The notes: a model not told the origin generated them from the letters alone. 64,000 bases of DNA from Shewanella electrodiphila (GCF_023283985.1 NZ_JAKIKU010000015.1:40475-104474), one strand, 5' to 3'; positions 24,077-34,226 are shown, counted from the first letter of the stretch. Made by a program: numbers and translations.

Positions 24077-24727
24077 TTAAAACAACGGTACTGCTGCTTG
24101 GGCATTTTCATTGCGCCTACTCAAGCCATGACAAGTGAATAAGCTTGAGTTATCACTTGGTATTGCCACTTTTTGACATTCAATAAACAATAAGAACTTT
24201 CTTCGTTCTGCTGCACTTAACAACTTGTCTGTCGATAAACTTGATAAGTTAATGAATGGCAATGTAGATTGCTTCTCTAGATTATCTATAGAGACTAATA
24301 GGCGCTTTTTCACCTCCGCCACATCGTAGCCATTTTTTGTGGCTATTGCGGATGCTCTTACATCCACATTATTACGAAGCTTGCTGGGAGATTTAAAGTT
24401 CTTACGCTTAAAATAAGCATACTCACTCACCTTACTAGGCACGGTTTTTATCGCTTTGAGATGGACATAATCGTCAAACCTTACCAACCACTCAGCAATG
24501 TTTAAATCAATAAGTTGCTGTTCCGTTTCCGCTAATAACCTTAGTTTGTTACCTAACGGAAAAAGCTTACTGCCGTAATCAGGAAATGATAAACCGATGA
24601 CTGAATCTTGCTCATTGACCTTATTGTCCACCAGCAAAATATGAATTTGTTGATAGATTTTATGCCAAAGGAAACCAAGATTGGTTTCAACGTCTGGCAA
24701 TAAGGTAATATCGAGATAATATTTCAT
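24077..24727 (-). CDS. cas6f: Cas6f (Csy4), CRISPR RNA endonuclease
   Basis: Cleaves the repeat hairpin of the pre-crRNA and stays bound to the 3' end in the Csy complex. The 216-residue protein begins MKYYLDITLLPD, as in Csy4 proteins. His29 falls in YQQIH at the place of the catalytic His29 of Pseudomonas Csy4. The C-terminus (FTCHGLSRRN ... VPLF) matches the conserved FTCYGLS and PWF end, with an insertion of about a dozen residues. It is the last gene of the cas operon, 8 bases after cas7f, and faces the array. Confidence 0.95.
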   Translation of the reverse strand: MKYYLDITLLPDVETNLGFLWHKIYQQIHILLVDNKVNEQDSVIGLSFPDYGSKLFPLGNKLRLLAETEQQLIDLNIAEWLVRFDDYVHLKAIKTVPSKVSEYAYFKRKNFKSPSKLRNNVDVRASAIATKNGYDVAEVKKRLLVSIDNLEKQSTLPFINLSSLSTDKLLSAAERRKFLLFIECQKVAIPSDNSSLFTCHGLSRRNENAQAAVPLF

Positions 24728-24735
24728 TCTCGCTC

Positions 24736-25758
24736 CTATTTATCACTTTCGCCAAATACGCCACCACGCACTAATACAGCCATAACGTAATGTTGATCTT
24801 CGATACGGCTCAACTGGCCTCCGCGAGCCCAATTGTCAAAGAAAGTGTAAAAATCTTGCTTAGCTACTGGAGTTCGAAAAGCTTTACCAAGGTTTGTTAC
24901 TGCGCCGTATGGTTCCACAGCTATTGGCCCCGCACTGCTACCACTGTCAAATTCTGGGTACCAAGTATCAATAGTACGTAATGCATTACCAATTTTTTGT
25001 GAGTGCATCGCTGCAATATCATTCACTGAATAGAGAATTTTACCTTTCGTGCCCTTGCCTTTATCCAACACTAATTCTTCACTTGGATAAATATCTTGCG
25101 CCTTACCGACTTGTACAAAACAGTTAATATCTAGCATTAAAAAGTCATCTTCACTGGCAAGAGCCTCTGCAATACGTACAGTTAATTCATCCACTGCCGA
25201 ACTAGAATCATTAAAGTGGCGCGTACTAAATTCAGTGGCATCAAATATCCAACTTTGCTGAGCATTTTTGTTTAATGCAGAAACTTGTACTTCGATATTC
25301 TCAGCCCCCACACGGTTACGCCATAGAAAACGGGCGTTAGCAATGTTTAACGCATACCGACGAGCGAGCTCAGTACAACCTTCGCTACCAAGATAGTCAT
25401 TTACTGCCGCACTGTAACTTTCTTTAAACAAGCTATTGTTGCAAGCCGAAGGGTTTGCTAGCCCACCTAATATTTTCAAGGTGAAGTGCAATTTTAGCGT
25501 ATCTTGATCGGGCGCTAATGCACAGGCATCGACGCGTTGTAAGTTGGCCTTTTCCACTTCTGCGTTTAACTTCACTGGATCTTTTTGCACAGCAGGTTTT
25601 AAGCGATTCGAAATTGTGCCGCGCACTGATTTTTCGATTAGCATTAATGGCGTTACTGTACTTCGGTCTTCCCAGCTTGTGCCATACATATAACCATCAG
25701 ATGGGACGAGTTTCTTTTCAAATGCGAGTACCGATGCAATATTTTCTTTTTTAGCCAT
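24736..25758 (-). CDS. cas7f: Cas7f (Csy3), crRNA backbone subunit
   Basis: Six copies of this protein coat the crRNA spacer in the type I-F Cascade (Csy) complex. Length (340 residues) and the start (NIASVLAFEKKLVPSDGYMYGTSW) fit the family, as does the pattern of Csy3 (RVDACALAPDQDTLKLHFTLKILG; NARFLWRNRVGAENIEV). It lies between cas5f (15 bases upstream) and cas6f (8 bases downstream). No sign of truncation. Confidence 0.96.
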   Translation of the reverse strand: MAKKENIASVLAFEKKLVPSDGYMYGTSWEDRSTVTPLMLIEKSVRGTISNRLKPAVQKDPVKLNAEVEKANLQRVDACALAPDQDTLKLHFTLKILGGLANPSACNNSLFKESYSAAVNDYLGSEGCTELARRYALNIANARFLWRNRVGAENIEVQVSALNKNAQQSWIFDATEFSTRHFNDSSSAVDELTVRIAEALASEDDFLMLDINCFVQVGKAQDIYPSEELVLDKGKGTKGKILYSVNDIAAMHSQKIGNALRTIDTWYPEFDSGSSAGPIAVEPYGAVTNLGKAFRTPVAKQDFYTFFDNWARGGQLSRIEDQHYVMAVLVRGGVFGESDK

Positions 25759-25773
25759 GATAAATTTTCCTTA

Positions 25774-26724
25774 TTAATAAAAGTCAGACCAATCGTCCGT
25801 TGAAGCTAATTTTTGTTGAGTATGAGTTTGTTGGCATAGATATAAGTTACTTTCAGGCACAACGGCGTAATGCCACATAATTTCATTAAGTGAATGAATA
25901 CGATATGGCATTTTAAATTCACCTAACGTAACCATACTTTCGGCAAATCGATGTGGCGTTTCTGGATCGCGCTGATTTTTAGCCTCACCTAACTCAGTGA
26001 TACCATGAAACCCTGTAGCGATGGGAACAATCCAACCTGCTGGCTTATCTTGGTAAGTTTTTCGCTTAGCTTGCCAAGTCACGTTACCCTCATCATCTTT
26101 TGTACAACTTTGATGAATAACTAAATAATCTAACAGCGCATCCATAGCATCTTGCCCATCGTCCATAGCTGCAATCATAAGATCACGTCTTTCCACCAAG
26201 ACATAACCTGGCATCAATTTACGTGTTAGCATGGCTATATCTGATGCTTCACCGTCTTCCACCCGTTGAATATACGGCTCATGGAATCCCTTGATATCAC
26301 CACTAGCCATTTTCATATGTCCCTGCAGATGATGAGTAACCCTTGCTAATACAGCCACTTCATCGCTTTTCGTTAGCCCATTAAGCTCCACCAGCAAAGT
26401 AACATCCAAATGACAACGTGCTTCTTCAATAAATGCACTGCGTGAACCGTTTTTGTCCAACGGGTTACCTGTACCGATAATTGAAGAAACATAATCACCG
26501 ACACCTTTGTGAGTTTGCAGTGCACATTGATGACTAACAACGCCAGTCGCAATAAACGATAAATCAGTAAAACCGTCATGGTTTAACTTACGTTGCAATG
26601 CATGTGTTGCACCTAACCAAGCCGTCATTGCTGGGAAACCTATGGTAAAAGGGCTAGATAATGCATTGGCATTGTGCACTTTAATGTGTGGCAATATTAA
26701 TAAGGTTTTGATTTCACCGCTCAT
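25774..26724 (-). CDS. cas5f: Cas5f (Csy2), Cascade subunit
   Basis: Binds the 5' handle of the crRNA together with Cas8f. The 316-residue protein has the family start (LLILPHIKVHNANALSSPFTIGFPAMTAWLGATHAL) and later segments typical of Csy2 (PGYVLVERRDL; GWIVPIATGFHGI). Its ATG overlaps the stop of cas8f by 4 bases, showing coupled translation. Confidence 0.96.
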   Translation of the reverse strand: MSGEIKTLLILPHIKVHNANALSSPFTIGFPAMTAWLGATHALQRKLNHDGFTDLSFIATGVVSHQCALQTHKGVGDYVSSIIGTGNPLDKNGSRSAFIEEARCHLDVTLLVELNGLTKSDEVAVLARVTHHLQGHMKMASGDIKGFHEPYIQRVEDGEASDIAMLTRKLMPGYVLVERRDLMIAAMDDGQDAMDALLDYLVIHQSCTKDDEGNVTWQAKRKTYQDKPAGWIVPIATGFHGITELGEAKNQRDPETPHRFAESMVTLGEFKMPYRIHSLNEIMWHYAVVPESNLYLCQQTHTQQKLASTDDWSDFY

Positions 26725-27980
26725 CGTAGCGCCTCCTTATGCTCAGTGAACATTTTCAAAATGTGTAGTCGTTCTTCCTCACCCAAAGTCACAGCCTGCT
26801 TACCCATAACGGTTTTATATGTACTTGCAAACCAACTTGATATCTCTTCGATTAATGCATCTAACCAATCATCCGTGTTTTCACGTTCTTCGGTGAACTC
26901 ATGATGTAACCATATTTTTTGAACGCGGCTAAGTTGCGATGACTCTCTGTTATATTGCATTGCAGAGACGCTGCGAATTGCCCACATTTTGGCAATGATC
27001 CTGTCCATGATTTCGTGAATACGTATATCGCGACTATTGCGTAATTGTTTATTATTTTTGTAATCAATTTTTAAAATACGCTGCAGTGCTTGAAACACAT
27101 CCTTGTATTCATAAGGTCGAAATGACTCGGTAAAAAAATCACTTCTAGGAAAGTGAATATTACGTTTTTCTATTTGCGGTGGGAGTGATGACAACAAATG
27201 TGCTTTGCCACCATTTTGGTTATTCAGTACGCTGATATTTTGTGGTTTAGTCCCGCCGTAACCAATGGTAGTTAAACCGTATACCTCAACAAACCCCTGC
27301 TCACTATATTCATTCTTTTTCTTTAAATCTCTTAGCGATTTAACTTCTTCACCAAAGCGTATTTGGTCTATACGTTTGCGCAGCTGATATAACATGCCAG
27401 AATTGGTTAATATGGACAGTTGGTGATAATCATCGCCAACGGGAAAATACACTTGCTTGATTTTAGAGCTGGTGATATTTTCATTGTCACTTTCCGCCAT
27501 TGCGATAAAGCCTGCTTTTAACTCCGAATAAGTAACCTCTTTTAGCATCAATAACTGTGTAGCTATTTCTGAATCGTTTTGTATATGCGTGAGCAGTTGC
27601 TGACCATCCGTCATTTCTAAGGTTAAAAACTTATACACATCAAGTGCCGCAGCGTTACCCAATGCATCGGTGTCAACAACGACATTACCGCTCCGTAAAA
27701 AGCCATCTGACGCGCGCTTGGCCTTAGCTATAACCGAACTAACGTAGCCATTTTTATTTTTTCGAGCACTCGGATGACTAAACGTACAAGGGTGCGTTGC
27801 CATTGATATCTGACCCGCTCTTTTCGCCGCACTTGGGAGCCAAGTTGATAGTGAAAATGCTGCCTCACATTGTTGCTGTGCCTCTCTAATTTGAGCTTCA
27901 TCCATCGAAGCTTTTAGATTTTTCTTTAACCACGCTTCTTTTCGTTCTTCAAAGAAGTGGGTTATTGCAGGATCTAACAT
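26721..27980 (-). CDS. cas8f: Cas8f (Csy1), large Cascade subunit
   Basis: Recognises the PAM and crRNA end in the type I-F complex. The 419-residue protein has recognisable Csy1 segments: FEERKEAWLKKNLKAS at the start, ATHPCTFSHPSARK, GGTKPQNISVLNNQNGGKAHLLSSLPP and FFTESFRPYEYKDVF. Its start overlaps the 3' end of the cas2-3 gene by 7 bases and its end overlaps cas5f by 4. All parts expected for function look present. Confidence 0.96.
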   Translation of the reverse strand: MLDPAITHFFEERKEAWLKKNLKASMDEAQIREAQQQCEAAFSLSTWLPSAAKRAGQISMATHPCTFSHPSARKNKNGYVSSVIAKAKRASDGFLRSGNVVVDTDALGNAAALDVYKFLTLEMTDGQQLLTHIQNDSEIATQLLMLKEVTYSELKAGFIAMAESDNENITSSKIKQVYFPVGDDYHQLSILTNSGMLYQLRKRIDQIRFGEEVKSLRDLKKKNEYSEQGFVEVYGLTTIGYGGTKPQNISVLNNQNGGKAHLLSSLPPQIEKRNIHFPRSDFFTESFRPYEYKDVFQALQRILKIDYKNNKQLRNSRDIRIHEIMDRIIAKMWAIRSVSAMQYNRESSQLSRVQKIWLHHEFTEERENTDDWLDALIEEISSWFASTYKTVMGKQAVTLGEEERLHILKMFTEHKEALR

Positions 27981-30900
27981 TGCACTCTCCCTATTTTGAC
28001 TAATCCAAATTGATCACTGTATTCGTATTTATCATTATCTCTGGCAGCAAAACTTAACTCGCCATAACGCAGTGATACTTGCCGTCTTGTTGATAGTTCA
28101 TCTTCGTCAATATATTTATCCAAGGCATCAACATAATCACGTAATAGCCATAAGCTATTGCGTTCATTATTCGATAAGCTCACAGGTACTATTTGTAATA
28201 TGTTTTCGATATTGATTAAATCACCATAAATATCGGTTACTCGTATACCTTGCTCGTCTTTTTGGGTGAAATAGCAGTCTTCATCATCACTATTTACCAC
28301 TAAATATATTTTGTTACTGGGCTCACTTTGCCTAAACTCGTGCAGCAGTTGAGGCAATGCGGTTAAAAACCACGTTGAATCGAGGTAACCTTGCAGAGCT
28401 TGTGGACCGAGTTGAGTATATTGGGTAAGCAATGTGCTAATAGCACGATGCTCAATACCTGCTAAATGCTGGCCATGTGATTTATCTAATGGAGTGATCC
28501 GAGGTATGGCGTTAATCCCTTTTTCAAGCGAAGGTAAATTAATTAATTTATTCAAATCATGTGTTGGCATCGGCTTAGCTTCGTAACCCGGTCGAGTGAA
28601 ATAAACGCCACCTTTTTTATCGTCTTCTTTATATGCTTTGTAGTTATATTGCATTAAGCCAATATTGGGCTGTTCCACCTCACCTTCACGATGACGACGA
28701 ACACGCCCAGCCAATTGCACAATAGAGCGATAAGATGACGGTTCGACCACTGCCCAATCAAAATCATGATCGCGCCCTACTTCCTCGACAGGCGTAGCAA
28801 CCAAAATGAAAATAATCTTCTTGGCACTGCTATTATCAAGGTGATCACGAATAATGGCATTGCTAAACGCTTTCGGCGCTTCGCCTGCCTTTTCTTTTCG
28901 TTTTAACACTTGGTCAAGATGCTGCTCTTGCTCATGACGTAATAACAACACCTGTTGGCTATGATATGCCATGGCTTTGACTTCGGTACCCGCTGGAAAT
29001 TCTGCTTTCAACAAATAACGCGTTAGTTCAACACAAGGGGATATGTTGGCCACCCGTACAACGCCAAATGACACTTGTATGTCCGTCAACTCGTCAATCG
29101 TATGGTGATGTTGATGTTTGACTAATACTGCGTCTTTAATATGTTGAAAGTATGCCTCTTGCTTGCTTGTTTCATCTTCCGATTTAGTTGCTACCATACT
29201 TGTTGCACAAGTCACAATATGGCCTTTGCGTTTCGCAGACTGACTGGCTAGGAGCTTAATTCGTTTATCAATAAAGCCATCATGCAATGATCTATATTGC
29301 GTAATGGCATTATTACTATCGTTCGAATTGACGGTTTCTACCTCAGTGTAAGACTCGTCAATCCAAGCGCAGCCTATAATAGGCTGTGACTCGGTGCGCG
29401 ATTTACAATATAATTGCCAGCCTTTTTTGTAGGCATTAAAATAACCTTCCGCCAAACTTGGCGGGATAGTCGCAGAAGAGATCATCACCTTACGCCCTAA
29501 CATACCCGCAAGGTGAATAAGTCGTCCGATAGCAATAAGATCGGAACCAGTAAAATCATCAATTTCATCAATAACCAAATCTGATGACATCAAGCGTAAT
29601 GAAGGTAAAATATAACGACCACCTCGCTTGGTTTCTGTTGCCGCCATGATGTGGTCAATCGTGCACGCTAACACTGGGGCATAAAGAAACTGCTTGTCTT
29701 TATGCTTAGTTAATACCGTAGTTAAACCCGCTTCTGGGATATCACAGTCATAATCAATAAACTCATCCAGTAACGACTCTGCCGATTCTGAGCCCACGGC
29801 TTCCGCTGTTAATTCTTCCTCTTCTGCTGCCCGTTTATTGTGTAAATCGGCCACCACTTTAGAACCAATCAATACCGCCAGCTGGCTTTTATCCAAGCCG
29901 ATTCGCTGTCGATATTCGTCACCAGTTTGCAGCGTTAATGTGCGTAACCCCAGCGCCAGAATATAGCGTAAACTTTTTTGATCACTCGACAATGCTCGCA
30001 TTACTTTGGCATTGGCAAAGGTTTTACCACAGCCCGTACTCGCCATGTTGACCGCAAAAAAACCAAACGATTGCTTGGACTGTTGCTGTTGCCAAGTGGT
30101 AATGCTGTCAACTGCTTTATCTTGCCAACGAAATGCTTTAGGACTTGGCTTTCTTAGCGCTTGAATGTCTTGAGCCAATGGCGGTTCTGATTCAAAGGCA
30201 GGTAATAGATGTGCAGTATCCAGTGCCACTTTAGCTACGCCCACCAAATGCTCATCTAATTTCTGCTTAAATTGATTGGTGTCTCGGTCAGTATTGGCAA
30301 ACAACCCCGTGCTATCTTGCCACCCCTTGGCGGCACCTTGTGATGAATAATTATGGTCGCCTAACATTAAACACAAACGAGCATGATGTAATACCAAACG
30401 ATAACTGCCGTCGGCTATAGCCTCTTTAACCAATGGCGCTTGATATTGTAATTGGGTCGCCCAACGTCTGACGGATTTATGCCATGGTTTAGACTCGGTT
30501 AATAAACCCTTAGGAAATTCAAAACATTGTTTAACTCGGGATTGATACTCAACTTCATCTTGGCGATTTTCATAGCCCCATTCTTTACTTATTTCACTCA
30601 ACAAATCATCTATTTGTGTAAAATATTCTCCATTGTATTTATTTCTTACTTCTTTTTTATTCCAAGAGTACAAAGGTAATCGATGGTGGGACACGATCAA
30701 CCAAGCAATAAGTTTCGCTTCATTAGGCAACCCTTTCAGCGGGTTACCTATATTTACTCCCGCAACAGCTTTAATTCGCTGTTCATCTAACTCGCCCGTA
30801 ATAAACACCTTGAGCCAATCTTTATTGTCGGCCTCACTCGATTTCACCAACGCATTGAGCAATAGGCAAGATATCCATTCATGTCTGATCGGATCGCCTT

Positions 30901-31333
30901 TGAATTTACTTCTGCTATATGGACTGAGTTTATTTTGGAACAGTAAAGATGCCTTGCCCCAATCATGTAACAGCGCCGCAAGCCCCGTGAGAGATTTTAT
31001 TAATGGCAGATATTTCCAATCATTTTCAATTTCCATGTTTAACAAATTACGCTTGGTTCTATTCACTGGCACTACGCCCTCACAATTAAATTTACTTTTA
31101 TTCCCCACTACCCATAAAAATTGACTGCGTGAACGGCTCCTGATCCAATGGCAACTTACTGCTGTGCTTCGGCTGGCGGTTTTACGGAGCAATTTCTTAA
31201 CGCTAAGCAAGCCATCTTCAGTGATCAAGGTTTGCCAAGTGTTATCGCCAATGCGATTAGCAAAGGCATCAAGCACACGGCGAGTTTTCTTTAAGGCATT
31301 TTTCTCGCACTGGCTAACAAAGGTGACCATCAT
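27974..31333 (-). CDS. cas3: Cas2-Cas3 fusion helicase-nuclease of type I-F
   Basis: The 1119-residue protein fuses an N-terminal Cas2 domain (about 1-95, MMVTFVSQCEKNALKKTRRVLDAFANRIGDN-type start) to Cas3, the hallmark of type I-F. The HD nuclease motif is LLHDWGKAS (HD at 123-124). The helicase has Walker A ASTGCGKTFAN, a DEAD-like LVIDEID and a C-terminal QLAGRVRRHREG motif. Cas2 serves adaptation with Cas1, and Cas3 degrades target DNA. The ATG overlaps the cas1 stop (ATGA), and a second Met follows directly. Confidence 0.97.
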   Translation of the reverse strand: MMVTFVSQCEKNALKKTRRVLDAFANRIGDNTWQTLITEDGLLSVKKLLRKTASRSTAVSCHWIRSRSRSQFLWVVGNKSKFNCEGVVPVNRTKRNLLNMEIENDWKYLPLIKSLTGLAALLHDWGKASLLFQNKLSPYSRSKFKGDPIRHEWISCLLLNALVKSSEADNKDWLKVFITGELDEQRIKAVAGVNIGNPLKGLPNEAKLIAWLIVSHHRLPLYSWNKKEVRNKYNGEYFTQIDDLLSEISKEWGYENRQDEVEYQSRVKQCFEFPKGLLTESKPWHKSVRRWATQLQYQAPLVKEAIADGSYRLVLHHARLCLMLGDHNYSSQGAAKGWQDSTGLFANTDRDTNQFKQKLDEHLVGVAKVALDTAHLLPAFESEPPLAQDIQALRKPSPKAFRWQDKAVDSITTWQQQQSKQSFGFFAVNMASTGCGKTFANAKVMRALSSDQKSLRYILALGLRTLTLQTGDEYRQRIGLDKSQLAVLIGSKVVADLHNKRAAEEEELTAEAVGSESAESLLDEFIDYDCDIPEAGLTTVLTKHKDKQFLYAPVLACTIDHIMAATETKRGGRYILPSLRLMSSDLVIDEIDDFTGSDLIAIGRLIHLAGMLGRKVMISSATIPPSLAEGYFNAYKKGWQLYCKSRTESQPIIGCAWIDESYTEVETVNSNDSNNAITQYRSLHDGFIDKRIKLLASQSAKRKGHIVTCATSMVATKSEDETSKQEAYFQHIKDAVLVKHQHHHTIDELTDIQVSFGVVRVANISPCVELTRYLLKAEFPAGTEVKAMAYHSQQVLLLRHEQEQHLDQVLKRKEKAGEAPKAFSNAIIRDHLDNSSAKKIIFILVATPVEEVGRDHDFDWAVVEPSSYRSIVQLAGRVRRHREGEVEQPNIGLMQYNYKAYKEDDKKGGVYFTRPGYEAKPMPTHDLNKLINLPSLEKGINAIPRITPLDKSHGQHLAGIEHRAISTLLTQYTQLGPQALQGYLDSTWFLTALPQLLHEFRQSEPSNKIYLVVNSDDEDCYFTQKDEQGIRVTDIYGDLINIENILQIVPVSLSNNERNSLWLLRDYVDALDKYIDEDELSTRRQVSLRYGELSFAARDNDKYEYSDQFGLVKIGRVQC

Positions 31334-32322
31334 AGGTTTTGTGCCTCTATTTGGTCTTTTGAATAATCTTGTAAGGCAACTTGTTTAACGGTATCAAACA
31401 TAAAATCCAATACTTTGTTATCAGTAAAAGCTTGCAATACCTGCTGGCGAAATTCTTGTTCGGTGGCATTTTCTTTGGCGCAAACAAATGCCCATGGCAA
31501 TACGATGGCATCTTTGATTAAATCGGCGACATCAAATACCAATGCACCGCGGCGAGTTTTACCATGCATGACAGCAAAGCCATGGGGGATGCCCAACACC
31601 CATAAACAACTGGCTGCTAGTCCATAGGCTAAATAGTTTCCGTGATTTAAAAAGTCATTGGCTTTATCTTGAGACTGATGCTGACGAGTAAAATTGGTTA
31701 ACTGGGTTTTATTAGCAGCGTATTTGTAAAGTGTTTTAGTCAGTTGTGCTTCGGTCAGTAATAAATCAGATTGTTTTAATGCTTGTGATGTTCTGGTATG
31801 AAATGTGTTTAACGCATTTAGTATGGCATGGTCGCTAACATTAAAGCCTTCTTGCTTTAAATCACGATTGCGTTGCCACACTTGCTGTAAGAATTGAATT
31901 CTTGACTGCTGAAATTGCTTTGCGGCTATAAGACGCTTGTTATCATCAAACCAAAACTGCATCCAACCCTGTAAATATTCTGTTGGTCGATACTCGCTTT
32001 GGGGTGTAAACCATTCAACGTCACACGCCATATGTAAAGGCGTGCCACCGCCACCAGCAAAACCAACCAACACTCCTGCTTGAGAAAGCATCCGCATTGC
32101 TGCTTGGGTAATTGAAGTGCCGTTGCCTAACAAAAGCACTGTGGTGTTCGCTATGGGGATATTAAAATACTGGTTTTCAGCATGATGTTTACCCGAGAAG
32201 GCTTCGGTTAAGTAAAGCACTCGACCATCTTTTTGCATGACTCGACAGTATTCGAGGTAATACATGTTAGCGCGTTTAGAGTGGAGAATCGCTTTTAAAG
32301 CTGAAGGGGAAAGATCATCCAT
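31330..32322 (-). CDS. cas1: Cas1 of type I-F, spacer integrase
   Basis: Integrates new spacers at the leader end of the array with Cas2-3. The start at ATG 32322 (MDDLSPSALKAILHSKRAN) is preferred over ATG 32328: GGAG lies 6 bases before the inner ATG but touches the outer one, and the family begins MDDLSPS. The C-terminal active site is visible in LGIPHGFAVMHGKTRRGALVFDVADLIKDA (His and two Asp). It is the first gene of the operon, so the cas promoter should lie upstream of 32328. Confidence 0.96.
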   Translation of the reverse strand: MDDLSPSALKAILHSKRANMYYLEYCRVMQKDGRVLYLTEAFSGKHHAENQYFNIPIANTTVLLLGNGTSITQAAMRMLSQAGVLVGFAGGGGTPLHMACDVEWFTPQSEYRPTEYLQGWMQFWFDDNKRLIAAKQFQQSRIQFLQQVWQRNRDLKQEGFNVSDHAILNALNTFHTRTSQALKQSDLLLTEAQLTKTLYKYAANKTQLTNFTRQHQSQDKANDFLNHGNYLAYGLAASCLWVLGIPHGFAVMHGKTRRGALVFDVADLIKDAIVLPWAFVCAKENATEQEFRQQVLQAFTDNKVLDFMFDTVKQVALQDYSKDQIEAQNL

Positions 32323-32392
32323 GTGCATCTCCAGAGCTTGTTATCAAATTGCTTTTTATTTATTCAACAAAAAGCTGTAATGCTAGCCAATT

Positions 32393-32439
32393 ATGGTTCA
32401 AATCCTTGAACCATCCGCTTAACAACCTACCTGATTATA
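32393..32439 (-). promoter_or_regulatory. Probable cas-operon promoter with inverted-repeat operator
   Basis: On the minus strand a perfect -10 hexamer TATAAT lies at 32434-32439, with no good -35 match. About 20 bases downstream of it, near the expected start of transcription, is a perfect 9-bp inverted repeat ATGGTTCAA-GGAT-TTGAACCAT (32393-32414). It is 71 bases upstream of the cas1 start codon. The layout suggests repression of the cas operon by a dimeric regulator, or an RNA hairpin in the leader. Confidence 0.55.
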
Positions 32440-32927
32440 CGAAGCAATAGAAACATTAATCATTACAAGATCATAAAGATACAATATGTTACTTTTAATT
32501 TTTTAACATGGGTAACATCAATAGACTGCATTTACTAATATGAACACCAACTAATTTGAGCTTTTATAATTCAGCTATTCACACTTTTATGCGCGTAAAA
32601 ATATAATTGATATTCGATTCTATGTCGGGCTACTCAACCACATGCTTGGCGTTAGCTATAAAAACTGAAGCTACATTACTTATTAATGGCGTGATACACG
32701 AGCCCAACTAGAGTTTATTGTTGCTGATGATGAAGGAGGCATATTAAGATTAAGCTAACGGGGACCCAAGGCTTACCAGCTATTAGCATGCTAACTTAAT
32801 CGTCCCGCTTTATTACGCAGAATTCTCAATAAACAATTACTTAGTGCGAAAAAATTTGACTGTGAAATATACAATTAAACAAAACCTTAGCCAACAGTAA
32901 ACATGGTGCCGCCCAAATTTTTATGCT
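32440..32927. other. Intergenic region between cas1 and the element B integrase
   Basis: About 490 bases without an open frame of note. Fragments on the plus strand around 32700-32760 look slightly protein-like but carry stops. I see no tRNA and no insertion-sequence ends. It probably holds decayed sequence plus the cas promoter. Confidence 0.4.
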
Positions 32928-34139
32928 CTATTTGTGCAATAGTACAACGTTATCAGCAGGATTAACGTGCAGATCTAACCACTCACACCACATATTCAAT
33001 GCAACCAACTTTTCAGGTAAATATTGGCTACGATTATAAACAGCCATAACCCCACCGAGTGAATGCCCAAGAAGCTGCTCAACCACATAGGGGGCTATAC
33101 CCAAATCATTGAGCTTAGTGGTGAAGGTTCTCCTCAAATCATGCAGCGACCATGGCTCTTTGTGCTTTAAACGTTTATGGATTGAACAACCAGAACCGCT
33201 AACCGTTTCACATGACTTCAATTCACCAAGTAAATAACCTGTTTTTCCATGCCGCTTATAGAGAAATTCTATGATGGGCTTAACTTTTGTGGGTATGGGG
33301 CGAATGATGATGGTATCTGTCTTGCTATGGGCTTTCGGCACAGTCCAAAGTCCAAGCTCTAAATCCCACTCATCAAAGGTTGATAGCCTAAGTTCCTGCG
33401 TTCTAGCACCAAAGATAATTAGCAGCTGACATAAGTAACGCTGGTAGAAATTGCCTTGTCTTTGCTGTATTGAACTCAATAAGTCAAACAGCTCAACGTC
33501 AGTTAGCACTCTATCTTTTGGCTTTTGTTTTTTACCTACATCAGATGCAATTAAGTCATCGAGTTCACGACTTATGGCGTAGCGCCTTACACGACAAAAT
33601 CTTAGTGCTTGTTTACAATTTTGTAGTATCTGTCCTGATGCTACAGGAGCAGCCCTTTGTTTACCTTTAATTCCTCTGCGTATGCGGTCAAAGCATTCAA
33701 TCCAATGCCTCGTTTCTGTCTGCTCAAGTGGGAAATGTCCAATGTATGGATAAATATGCCGTTTAAATTGAGCCATAGTTTTATCGGCATTCACACGGTG
33801 CTCAGCTGCATAATTTTCCAACCAATACTCTAATGCTTGCTGAACCGTAACTGGGGCTAAAGTTTTTTCCCTCCCCATACTGCGCTTTATTTTAGGGTCA
33901 TGCCCTTCGGCGAGCCATGTACGGCAATCCTCAGCTGCATCCCTTGCGGCTCTTAAAGATAAATCAGGATAACAACCTAAGTCCATGCGCCTATTTTTAC
34001 CATTAATTTTATAACGGTATTGAAAACGAACCTTACCGAGTGTCGATATTCGAACACCCAGCCCTTTGCCATCTGATTTTTCCAATGTTTTCGGTTGAGC
34101 TTTACCATTTAAAGCACGTAATGAAGTTTCATATAACAT
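32928..34139 (-). CDS. Tyrosine recombinase / integrase of element B
   Basis: A 403-residue integrase with a DUF4102-like N-terminal Arm domain (LYETSLRALNGKAQPKTLEKSDGKGLGVRI), a core-binding domain and a catalytic domain. Catalytic residues visible: Arg in GARTQELRLST, HDLRR, His in LGHSLGGVMAV and Tyr in YNRSQYLPEKLVAL. It is related to the integrase at 13885-15162 and sits in the same orientation relative to its 38-bp attachment repeat. Four ATGTACCCCC repeats lie 42 bases upstream of its start. It probably integrates the CRISPR-bearing element. Confidence 0.95.
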   Translation of the reverse strand: MLYETSLRALNGKAQPKTLEKSDGKGLGVRISTLGKVRFQYRYKINGKNRRMDLGCYPDLSLRAARDAAEDCRTWLAEGHDPKIKRSMGREKTLAPVTVQQALEYWLENYAAEHRVNADKTMAQFKRHIYPYIGHFPLEQTETRHWIECFDRIRRGIKGKQRAAPVASGQILQNCKQALRFCRVRRYAISRELDDLIASDVGKKQKPKDRVLTDVELFDLLSSIQQRQGNFYQRYLCQLLIIFGARTQELRLSTFDEWDLELGLWTVPKAHSKTDTIIIRPIPTKVKPIIEFLYKRHGKTGYLLGELKSCETVSGSGCSIHKRLKHKEPWSLHDLRRTFTTKLNDLGIAPYVVEQLLGHSLGGVMAVYNRSQYLPEKLVALNMWCEWLDLHVNPADNVVLLHK

Positions 34140-34180
34140 AGTATTTCAGGCTTAATTCGAGTGAAGATACGGCCAATTCC

Positions 34181-34226
34181 ATGTACCCCCATATGTACCC
34201 CCATATGTACCCCCATATGTACCCCC
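34181..34226. repeat. Right-end ATGTACCCCC repeats (4 copies) of element B
   Basis: Four exact copies of ATGTACCCCC spaced by 12 bases (starts 34181, 34193, 34205, 34217), each separated by AT. They lie directly upstream of the integrase gene, and the same motif with the same spacing appears at 15360-15381. Arm-type integrase sites are the likeliest reading. Confidence 0.75.
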
